From an uncultured Corynebacterium sp. (GTDB lineage Bacteria > Actinomycetota > Actinomycetes > Mycobacteriales > Mycobacteriaceae), in assembly GCA_943913645.1 (NCBI GenBank), contig CALTYZ010000001.1, forward strand, positions 62,001-126,000: a DNA stretch of 64,000 nt, read 5' to 3'. The position numbers were made by a program, and so were the translations under genes. Of this stretch, positions 56,501 to 62,957 are shown piece after piece; within the stretch, counting starts at the first letter, position 1; the number at the start of each line of letters is the position of its first letter. The notes below the pieces were generated by a model. That model ran no database searches, was not told the DNA's origin, and saw only the letters and a list, made by a program, of their open reading frames with translations.

Positions 56501-56709
56501 TACGACGACACCGCGTGCAGCTCAGCAAACTCAACAGTGGGCAAGTCCAGTGCGGGAGGCGGGCCAGGTGCAGTGCCGTCAGCTGGAGTGTGCCTAAATC
56601 TTGCCGGGGTGTTGGTGTGCGCCACCGGGTGAGGTGCTTGTGTGGTCCGGCCGGAAAGGATTGCCTCTAGCCGCGACCATGGCAGTTGCTCACCTCCGTT
56701 GAAACGCAT
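53545..56709 (-). CDS. dnaE2: Error-prone DNA polymerase DnaE2/ImuC
   Basis: C-family DNA polymerase of 1054 residues, the translesion type DnaE2 of actinobacterial mutasomes. PHP domain at the N-terminus (about 58-300), polymerase core with the aspartate motif PDIDLDIES (DxDxD), the finger SRAQMGTLPRLRPRCFFDLVVEVALIRPGPIQGG, the helix-hairpin-helix (LARRADLKVEHVEALARAGALDCFG) and an OB-fold C-terminal end (LGLEDETGLINVVIP). In the PHP first motif ELHAVSSYSFLGGAS the second metal histidine expected in HxH is valine, fitting a non-nuclease PHP. Works with ImuB, whose gene is about 6 kb away. A LexA-like element lies upstream. Confidence 0.93.
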   Translation of the reverse strand: MRFNGGEQLPWSRLEAILSGRTTQAPHPVAHTNTPARFRHTPADGTAPGPPPALDLPTVEFAELHAVSSYSFLGGASQPQALVERAVQLGFSALGLLDRDGFYGAVKFAEAAASAGLPTVFGAELTLEGRVLPVLARGPEGYRRLSRLLAQAHMTTRQKGAVAYPPLKQIGAALDGTCVVLAGWAWAGEIDHLIDCFGRANTVREYEVSLLPEDTDRHALLDSFVRIPAIITAAPAAATRDAARLAAAKRALAGRRSLASAAGDLHPLGTNWLRSAEQLRAMLPGCEDKLAYAAQLARQCAFTFDLVAPQLPKFPTPAGHDEMSHLRAITLASAQVRYASRTRAIREQALAQIEYELRVIEELDFPGYFLIVHDLVEFCRQRTILCQGRGSAANSAVCFALGITNVEPVAAGLLFERFLSPDRDGPPDIDLDIESGRREEVIQYVYQRYGRDNAAQVANVITYRRKGAIRDAARALGYAPGAADAWSKNITTPPPAVEQLAAQLRGQPRHLGIHSGGMVICDRPIADVVPVEWARMEDRSVVQWDKDDCATAGLVKFDLLGLGMLEALHHMMDLVRETTGREIHLWELPLDDAGVYNMLCRADSVGVFQVESRAQMGTLPRLRPRCFFDLVVEVALIRPGPIQGGSVHPYLRRRDGVEPVEFDHPVLEKSLGKTLGVPLFQEQLMHIAVDAAGFSGREADSLRRAMGAKRSPEKMAQLRQRFFTGCWETNRITTDVAEKLWAKIVAFAAYGFPESHSQSFASLVYFSAWFKYYYPAQFCVGLLRAQPMGFYSPQSLIQDARRHGVTVLPVSVNDAGVEACCVDNTTVRLGLNLVKGVGDNAARRIEAAQPFSDIADLARRADLKVEHVEALARAGALDCFGVDRRQALWQAGIAATEKEGMLAGVSAITAPPLPGMNAFALMVADVAATGITHNTMPVEMLRATLNASGVISAEQLHAVADGTRLRCAGVVTHRQAPQTAGGVTFLGLEDETGLINVVIPVGLWNRQKVLARTAKALIVRGIVHNASGAVSVVADRLEPLPLGELLTRGSRDFH

Positions 56710-56729
56710 ACCGGGCAGCCTAGCACCAA

Positions 56730-56745
56730 TCGAAACTATGTACTA
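56730..56745 (-). promoter_or_regulatory. Possible LexA (SOS) box upstream of dnaE2
   Basis: TCGAAACTATGTACTA lies 21 bases upstream of the dnaE2 start and matches about 11 of 14 positions of the corynebacterial SOS motif TCGAA(A/C)A-NN-TGTTCGA. The match is imperfect in the second half. Confidence 0.35.
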
Positions 56746-56820
56746 CTGCACGGTTGGGGTCTTCCTTGGGAAAGTGAAGCAAGCAAGACAGACAGAGCTG
56801 TTGGCACTACGAAGAAAAAA

Positions 56821-56836
56821 TAGACTAAGCGGTACG
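56821..56836 (+). promoter_or_regulatory. McbR-like operator upstream of metQ
   Basis: TAGAC-TAAGCG-GTACG lies 52 bp before the first metQ ATG. Its AGACTAAGCGGT is 11/12 identical to AGACCAAGCGGT upstream of the oxygenase/metQ operon. The second half is only a partial match to GTCTA. Confidence 0.5.
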
Positions 56837-56887
56837 TTGCATGATAGATTGTTGCCTCGACATGCCCCCCGCCCACCAGGAGAATTC

Positions 56888-57823
56888 ATGCGCTCTCACC
56901 GCATCCTGGCCGCCATGGCCACTCTGGCCACTATCGGCCTCACAGCAAGCGCTCTTAGCGCCTGCGGCACGAGCGCGCCTGATGCTGTTGATCGCGATCT
57001 CGCGAACGGCGACGATCCTGCCGTCATAAAAATCGGCACGACCGATTCACACCAGCAAGCATGGTCAGTCTTTCAAGACCTCGCCGCGCAGCAGGGCATC
57101 ACACTGACGATCGTGCATTTTTCCAGCTACGGAGAAATCAACGATTCACTTGCGCAGGGCGGGCTGGATGTCAATAAATTCCAACACATCATGCACCTCG
57201 CTGAGTACAACAAAAAGGCGGGACAGAAGTTGGGCATCGTCGGCTCCGGCGAGGTCTTCCCGTTGGCACTCTTCTGGAAGGACCATGCTTCACTCGACGG
57301 TATCGAGGGTGAGAAAGTTCGCATCCCGAACGATCCAGCAAACCTTGGGCGAGCACTCAATATGTTGGCGCAAGCAGGTCTGATCACACTCCAGGACGGA
57401 GTCGGCAACTCACCCCTTGCTACCTTGGCGGATATCGACACAGCTGCGTCCAAAGTGGCAGTAACTGCGATCGACGCGGCGCAAACGCTATCCGCCTACG
57501 ATGAGGGCCACCCCGCCGTCATCAACAACAACTGGCTAGAGCGCGCCGGGATCGACCCTTCACTCGCTGTGTTTGAAGATGACCCGCTCGCCGACAGTGC
57601 AGAGCCGTACATCAACGTCTTCGCCGCGCGCGAGGCAGATATTGCTGATGAAACTCTGAACCAGCTCGTTGATATCTGGCACGACCCGGCCGTGACTGCT
57701 GCCCTCGAGCACGATTCAAAGGGCACCGCAGTTCAAGTTCGGCGATCTCAAGCTGAGCTCAACACCGTGTTGGACACGCTCGAATCCCTCTCAGCTGAGC
57801 CCCGGAAACACACTTCCCCATAA
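56888..57823 (+). CDS. metQ: Methionine ABC transporter lipoprotein MetQ (first copy)
   Basis: Lipoprotein of 311 residues binding methionine outside the membrane for the MetNI importer. Signal peptide MRSHRILAAMATLATIGLTASALSAC with the lipobox SAC (Cys26). Mature part: VIKIGTTDSHQQAW, GLDVNKFQHIMHLAEY, PLALFWKDHASLDGI and the C-terminal GTAVQVRR. ATG 56888 follows AGGAGAATTC. It is followed by a second MetQ 21 bp on, then metN and metI, all in one operon. Confidence 0.93.
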   Translation: MRSHRILAAMATLATIGLTASALSACGTSAPDAVDRDLANGDDPAVIKIGTTDSHQQAWSVFQDLAAQQGITLTIVHFSSYGEINDSLAQGGLDVNKFQHIMHLAEYNKKAGQKLGIVGSGEVFPLALFWKDHASLDGIEGEKVRIPNDPANLGRALNMLAQAGLITLQDGVGNSPLATLADIDTAASKVAVTAIDAAQTLSAYDEGHPAVINNNWLERAGIDPSLAVFEDDPLADSAEPYINVFAAREADIADETLNQLVDIWHDPAVTAALEHDSKGTAVQVRRSQAELNTVLDTLESLSAEPRKHTSP

Positions 57824-57844
57824 AACAAACTTCAAGGAGAATTC

Positions 57845-58750
57845 ATGAACTTTCAGCGCCTTGCAGCTACAACAATCGCAACTACAATCGCCGCTTTTGG
57901 TCTCGTAGCCTGCTCCCAAGAGTCCGCTGACACCACATCGTCCAACAGTGCCAGCCCGGGAAGTGGTGAGACTACCACTGTGCGCATTGGCACGACGGAC
58001 GCTGACCAGGAAGCCTGGAACGTATTCAAAGACCTGGCCGAACAAGATGGCATCACCCTCGACATCGTCCAGTTCTCTGACTACCCACCGGTCAATGAGG
58101 CACTTGCTCAGGGCGAGATCGATCTGAACAAGTACCAACACATTCTTTACCTGGCGAAGTACAACGCCTCGTCCGGCAACGATCTGAAAATTGTTGGCTC
58201 CAGCGAGATCTACCCGCTGGCACTGTTCTGGAAAGACCACAGCTCCCTCGACGGAATCGAGGGCGAAGAAATCGCCATCCCAAATGACGACTCAAACCAG
58301 GGCCGCGCCATTAACGTGCTCGTGCAAGCTGACCTCATCACGCTCAAAGACGGCGCAGATGAACTCGCACCCACGCCAGCAGATATTGACGCTGGCCAGT
58401 CGAAGGTCTCAGTCGTGCCGGTCGATGCTGCACAAACGCCATCTGCGTACAAGGAAGGCCGCCCGGCGATCATCAACAACTCCTGGTTAGACCGCGCCGG
58501 CATTGAGCCGTCTGAAGCGATCTTCGAAGACGATCCAGCATCTGAACAGGGCGAGCCGTACATCAATGTCTTCGCGGCCCGCGCTGAAGATGCAGATAAC
58601 CCCACCTATGTTCGCCTTGCTGAGCTGTGGCATGACCCGGCTGTCACCGAGGCTGTGCAGCAGGATTCACGCGGCACTGCGGTTGAAGTCAAGCGTCCTG
58701 CAGATGAGCTCAACGACATCCTTACCCGCCTCGAGAACAACGAGAAGTAA
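57845..58750 (+). CDS. metQ: Methionine ABC transporter lipoprotein MetQ (second copy)
   Basis: Lipoprotein of 301 residues, a clear tandem paralogue of the preceding protein (QHILYLAKYN, PLALFWKDHSSLDGIEGEEIAIPNDDSNQGRAINVL). Lipobox VAC with Cys23; an Asp/Ser/Thr-rich linker follows. The ribosome site and spacing (AAGGAGAATTC-ATG) are the same as for the first copy, as expected for a gene duplication. Two binding proteins for one MetNI may broaden specificity, e.g. D-methionine or methionine sulfoxide; this is inferred. Confidence 0.93.
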   Translation: MNFQRLAATTIATTIAAFGLVACSQESADTTSSNSASPGSGETTTVRIGTTDADQEAWNVFKDLAEQDGITLDIVQFSDYPPVNEALAQGEIDLNKYQHILYLAKYNASSGNDLKIVGSSEIYPLALFWKDHSSLDGIEGEEIAIPNDDSNQGRAINVLVQADLITLKDGADELAPTPADIDAGQSKVSVVPVDAAQTPSAYKEGRPAIINNSWLDRAGIEPSEAIFEDDPASEQGEPYINVFAARAEDADNPTYVRLAELWHDPAVTEAVQQDSRGTAVEVKRPADELNDILTRLENNEK

Positions 58751-58761
58751 ACGAGTCACCT

Positions 58762-59793
58762 ATGTCCCAGACCGGCACCCGGGTTGAGTTCAACCATGTC
58801 AGCAAGCTATTTACAACCGGCGGGCGGGAAGTGCTTGCGGTTGATGATGTCACACTCACAGTCGAGCCAGGTGAGATCCTCGGCGTCATCGGCTATTCGG
58901 GTGCTGGCAAGTCCACACTCGTGCGACTGATCAACGGCCTTGACTCCGCAACGTCGGGACAACTGCTGCTCGACGGCACCAATGTTGTCGGCATGTCCGA
59001 GAAAAACCTGCGCGCACTGCGCCGCAACATCGGGATGATCTTCCAGCAGTTCAACCTGCTTACCTCCCGCACCGCAGCAGGCAACATCGAATACCCACTC
59101 AAGCTGATCGGGATGGATAAAGCCCAACGTCAAGCCCGTGTGACTGAACTGTTGGATTTTGTGGGGTTGGCCGACCGGGGAGCAAACTACCCTGAACAGC
59201 TCTCTGGTGGCCAAAAACAACGCGTCGGCATTGCCCGTGCGCTTGCAACAAACCCCTCGCTGCTGCTTGCAGACGAAGCGACCTCCGCCCTCGACCCAGA
59301 AACCACCGAGGAAGTCCTTGACCTGTTGCGCCGAGTCAACCAGGAACTCGGAATCACCATCGTGGTCATCACCCATGAGATGGATGTGGTGCGCGCGATC
59401 GCTGACAAGGTCGCGGTGATGGAAAACGGCCGCGTCGTCGAATACGGCTCGGTCTATGAGGTCTTCTCCAACCCGCAAACCCACGTCGCCGAGCGTTTCG
59501 TCTCCTCCAGCCTGCGCAACACCCCGAACGCCAATGAGGCCCATGACTTGCTTGCAGCGGCGCCGGGGCGGCTTTTCACCGTTGATCTCAAGGAGGACTC
59601 GGGGTTTTTCGGTGCCGCGGAGGTAGCACGGCGCAAAGGGGTGACGGTCCAACCCGTCCACGCTGGGATTACCACACTCGATAACCACTCCTTCGGCAAG
59701 ATGACGGTGCGGCTCAACGGCAACAAGGACGCGATCAACGAGTTCTACACCACCTTGCAAGCAACCACTGATATTGAGGAGATCGTTCGATGA
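58762..59793 (+). CDS. metN: Methionine import ATP-binding protein MetN
   Basis: ABC ATPase of 343 residues. Walker A GYSGAGKS (about 41-48), Q-loop FQQFNLL, signature LSGGQKQR, Walker B LLADEAT and the H-loop VITHEMD are intact. The C-terminal 90 residues form the NIL regulatory domain (VTVQPVHAGITTLDNHSFGKMTVRLNG) which senses methionine in MetN proteins. It begins 11 bp after the second metQ and its stop overlaps metI (ATGA). Confidence 0.95.
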   Translation: MSQTGTRVEFNHVSKLFTTGGREVLAVDDVTLTVEPGEILGVIGYSGAGKSTLVRLINGLDSATSGQLLLDGTNVVGMSEKNLRALRRNIGMIFQQFNLLTSRTAAGNIEYPLKLIGMDKAQRQARVTELLDFVGLADRGANYPEQLSGGQKQRVGIARALATNPSLLLADEATSALDPETTEEVLDLLRRVNQELGITIVVITHEMDVVRAIADKVAVMENGRVVEYGSVYEVFSNPQTHVAERFVSSSLRNTPNANEAHDLLAAAPGRLFTVDLKEDSGFFGAAEVARRKGVTVQPVHAGITTLDNHSFGKMTVRLNGNKDAINEFYTTLQATTDIEEIVR

Positions 59794-60470
59794 ACACACT
59801 CATCCTCGCCCAGCCAAACTGGGACCGTTTAGGCCCCACCTTTGTTGAGGCTATTGGAGACACCCTGTGGATGGTGGCGGTCACCATGGTCATCGGTGGC
59901 TTTTTCGGCCTTATGCTCGGCATTTTGCTCTACACCACCCGCCCGGGCGGCATTTTGCAAAATAGCGCCGTGTACTGGCTGATCAACATCGCGGTGAACT
60001 TTTTTCGCCCCATCCCGTTCATCATCATGATCGCGATGCTCTACCCCATCACGCTTGCGGCGGTAGGCACCACCATTGGGCGTGAGGCAGCCACGTTTGT
60101 CATGTGCTTTTCCGCTACCTTCACGGTGGCGCGCATTGTGGAACAAAACCTGGTGAGCATTGATCCAGGGGTGGTTGAAGCGGCGCGTTCCATGGGTGCG
60201 GGGCCGTGGAGGATTATCCGCTCGGTCATTTTGCCAGAGGCGCTAGGCCCACTCATTCTTGGCTACACGTTCATCTTCATCGCCGTGATCGATATGTCTG
60301 CCATGGCAGGCTACATCGGCGGTGGCGGTTTGGGTGACTTCGCTATTGTCTACGGCTACCGACAGTTCGAGCCACAGGTCACCTGGGCTGCGGTTATCGT
60401 GATTGTGCTCATTGTCCAAGCTGCCCAGCTGCTCGGCAATGTGCTTTCCAAGAAAGTCATGCGCCGCTAG
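59790..60470 (+). CDS. metI: Methionine import permease MetI
   Basis: ABC permease of 226 residues with about five transmembrane helices. The EAA loop is VVEAARSMGAGPWRIIRSVILPEALGPL (about 129-156). RPIPFIIMIAMLYP and GGGGLGDFAIVYGY are typical MetI segments. ATG 59790 overlaps the metN stop. It completes the metQQNI operon. Confidence 0.95.
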   Translation: MNTLILAQPNWDRLGPTFVEAIGDTLWMVAVTMVIGGFFGLMLGILLYTTRPGGILQNSAVYWLINIAVNFFRPIPFIIMIAMLYPITLAAVGTTIGREAATFVMCFSATFTVARIVEQNLVSIDPGVVEAARSMGAGPWRIIRSVILPEALGPLILGYTFIFIAVIDMSAMAGYIGGGGLGDFAIVYGYRQFEPQVTWAAVIVIVLIVQAAQLLGNVLSKKVMRR

Positions 60471-60486
60471 CACGTAACCTGGGGGC

Positions 60487-61281
60487 ATGAAAATCGCGGC
60501 GTTTGATTTTGATGGCACCCTGCATCACCCACTGCCCGACGGCAGCTACGGGTTCAACCCGGCTGATCTAGAAGCTCTTGCGGCGTGGCGCAACGCTGGT
60601 CACCTTGCTATTGCCGCTACCGGTCGTTCTCACTCCGCACTCGCCCACGGGCTGCATGATCTCCCCGCCGATGCGGAGCTCACCTTTGATTATCAGGTGC
60701 TTGCGAATGGCGGTCTAGCAGCAACAGACGATGGCGCAACGCTGCTTTTTGCCTACCCGCTTGACCCGGCGATTCTGCACGCCGCAATTGATGCTTTTGG
60801 CAACCGTGATGGCATGGCTGTCTTTGGCACCACCACCGGTGCTGTCGATGGGGTATTCGCTAACAACACTGGGGCAGATTCGCAGCTGACCGCCCACTTC
60901 TCTCCCATGACCAAGGCGGATATCGCCGAGCACACCTTCGTCGTCATTCCGCTTTGGGTGCCCGGCAATGATGCGTTGCGTGCGGAGGTCGTGGTGTGGG
61001 CCCAGCAGTTCGACACCGTCACAGTTTCACAAAACCAGGATTACGTCGACATCATGGCACCAGGTCGGAATAAGGGTGCGGGCATCCTCGAACTGCTTGA
61101 GCGCATTGGTCTTGGCCGCGGCGAGGTCGATCTGTATACGTTTGGTGATTCTTGGAATGACCTTGCAATGCACAATATCGCCGATCATTCCTACAGCTTC
61201 CACCACTCCCCTGAGGATGTGCAGGCGGCCACCGATTATGTCATCGGTTCGATTGCGGAAGTGCTTCCCGCATACACGTGA
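60487..61281 (+). CDS. HAD-superfamily hydrolase (Cof type)
   Basis: A 264-residue Cof-type HAD phosphatase. Motif I AAFDFDGTLHH (Asp7, Asp9), motif III GRNKGAGIL and motif IV TFGDSWNDLAM are visible, with a C2-type cap between. The substrate is probably a small sugar phosphate or flavin-like compound. ATG 60487 has TGGGGGC upstream. Its 3' end overlaps the convergent gene by 41 bp. Confidence 0.9.
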   Translation: MKIAAFDFDGTLHHPLPDGSYGFNPADLEALAAWRNAGHLAIAATGRSHSALAHGLHDLPADAELTFDYQVLANGGLAATDDGATLLFAYPLDPAILHAAIDAFGNRDGMAVFGTTTGAVDGVFANNTGADSQLTAHFSPMTKADIAEHTFVVIPLWVPGNDALRAEVVVWAQQFDTVTVSQNQDYVDIMAPGRNKGAGILELLERIGLGRGEVDLYTFGDSWNDLAMHNIADHSYSFHHSPEDVQAATDYVIGSIAEVLPAYT

Positions 61282-62173
61282 TCTGCCATGTCGCACCTGT
61301 TTTCGGTGCATCGCCGCAGGAGGCAATGACTCCTTCAACTGGGCGTTTTTCGAGCATCACGTCATAGCTTTGCTGTGCGTGTGTATCTTCGACGCGCACC
61401 GTCGCAGTCTTTTCCGCAGAGTCGACCACCGTCACCTGCAGCTGGTCAATACCCAGCCGAACTCCCTGCTTGGTCAGGGCTGTTGCCACTGCAAGCTCAG
61501 CTGCCTGCGCTGGTGCGCTCAGTGTGCCGCGCCCCCGGTTACCGGGAACGAAATAGAGGCCGTTGAACGCATGCTCAATAAGTGCGTGCGCCGCCTCCAC
61601 ATTCATCCGACCGTAGCTATATGCCCACGGCATGAGCATGAGTGTTGCGGCAAAGCGGTGACCTTTGATGTGCGAGGTCTCCCACACCACATCGTTGCCC
61701 ACATGCGCCGGGTACTGCTGCGCCAGCTCTCGCACTACGGGTCGGCCTTTCACCGCACAGCAGCGGTCGCGTTTTGCATGTGTGCACACGAGCAGCATGG
61801 GCTTTTCGCGTATCGACGCCCCATTGTTTCCCGGCCCTGACAGATCCAACTCAAGCAGCGCTTCTGGCCCAGTTACATGCAGCACTTCCGTCACCTGTTC
61901 GTCGGCGAAGACGAGGTAAAGGTGGTGGTCCCCAATCTGGCGGCCTTCCCGCGTGGGATGGCGAATCAGCAACAACGTTGCATCATAGTTCGCCAAGTGC
62001 TGCGTGAGCTTGGCGCTGAGCTCCGCACCGAACGTCGAACCGTCAAGCACATCGCGCCCCCATGCGTGCGGCCATTCCAGCAAAACGTAAGTGGTGCCAG
62101 TCTTTGCTGTCCCGGCCAGGGGCTCACCATGTGAATCAGAGCACAGCACGGAAGAACCTTCTACGTTAGCCAT
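61241..62173 (-). CDS. Sucrase/ferredoxin-like family protein
   Basis: A 310-residue protein of the sucrase ferredoxin-like family, a thioredoxin-fold [2Fe-2S] protein group. The cluster-binding block reads VCTHAKRDRCCAVKGRPVV (about 138-156), and ETSHIKGHRFA (about 173-183) contributes two histidines, as in the family. ATG 62173 (MANVEGSSVLCS) is preferred because the 58 residues before it have no family match. Function in bacteria is unknown. It overlaps the HAD gene at its 3' end. Confidence 0.85.
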   Translation of the reverse strand: MANVEGSSVLCSDSHGEPLAGTAKTGTTYVLLEWPHAWGRDVLDGSTFGAELSAKLTQHLANYDATLLLIRHPTREGRQIGDHHLYLVFADEQVTEVLHVTGPEALLELDLSGPGNNGASIREKPMLLVCTHAKRDRCCAVKGRPVVRELAQQYPAHVGNDVVWETSHIKGHRFAATLMLMPWAYSYGRMNVEAAHALIEHAFNGLYFVPGNRGRGTLSAPAQAAELAVATALTKQGVRLGIDQLQVTVVDSAEKTATVRVEDTHAQQSYDVMLEKRPVEGVIASCGDAPKTGATWQITCMREALPQSNR

Positions 62174-62299
62174 GCCTAACACTGTAACGGAGCTTTGCAG
62201 GTCACCGGCGAGAATCAAGCCGCTAACGTTTCTGTAACCTTTTTCGTTTTGCCCCTCAGTAGTTTTGCTGCAGCACACCAGCTCGATAGCGTAAAGAGA

Positions 62300-62950
62300 G
62301 TGAAAATTCCTTATACGTCCCGGCCGCAGCAGGCACGACGCGCCCATCAGTCCCGGCGCGCTGCCTGCGCTGGCTTTGTCATCGTGGCACTGAGCGTGCC
62401 CCTCGGCGCAGCAGGTTGCGCAGCTGAGGGCACCGCTGGGCGTAATGGGTCCCCCTCTGGTGGATCGGCTCTTTTTGCCGCAGTTGCGCCATCAACATCA
62501 ACGCTTCAGCCGCTCGGCACCGCTGATCCTTCACCGAAAACCCATCGGCCATCCGAGCCTGCGCATCTTGCAGTTGCCGGGGTGCGTGTAGGAAACCACG
62601 AGGGCTTTGACCGGGTCGTGGTGGACCTCGCCGGCGATGGTGACCCGGGGTGGTTTGTAGATTACACCGCCACACCAATGCAGGCGGATGTCGGCCGGGC
62701 GCTGAAAGTCAGCGGAAACACATTTTTAAACATCAACGTTGACGGCACAGTCTACCCCTCCGAACTGGGGATGGATAAAGACGTTCCAGTAGAAAAGGCT
62801 GCCCCGACGGGCAATATTGTCGACGTCGTCAGCGCCGGAACATATGAGGGCCGCAGCCAAATTGTCGTCGGGCTGCGCTCTGAAGCGCCCTACTCTGTCG
62901 AGGTACTCGAAGACCCAAAGCGCCTTGTCATCGACATTGTTCAAAGCTGA
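62300..62950 (+). CDS. AMIN-like domain lipoprotein
   Basis: A 216-residue secreted lipoprotein: basic n-region (RPQQARRAHQSRRAAC), hydrophobic core and a lipobox AAGC (Cys44), a Ser/Pro/Thr linker, then an AMIN-like β-domain from about 85 with HEGFDRVVVDLAGDGDPGWFVDYT, YEGRSQIVVGLRSEAPYSVEVLEDPKRLVIDIV. AMIN-type domains bind the cell wall. GTG 62300 is preferred because the upstream open frame has no signal-peptide features; the start is uncertain. It ends seven bases before convergent imuB. Confidence 0.8.
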   Translation: MKIPYTSRPQQARRAHQSRRAACAGFVIVALSVPLGAAGCAAEGTAGRNGSPSGGSALFAAVAPSTSTLQPLGTADPSPKTHRPSEPAHLAVAGVRVGNHEGFDRVVVDLAGDGDPGWFVDYTATPMQADVGRALKVSGNTFLNINVDGTVYPSELGMDKDVPVEKAAPTGNIVDVVSAGTYEGRSQIVVGLRSEAPYSVEVLEDPKRLVIDIVQS

Positions 62951-62957
62951 CACGCGG

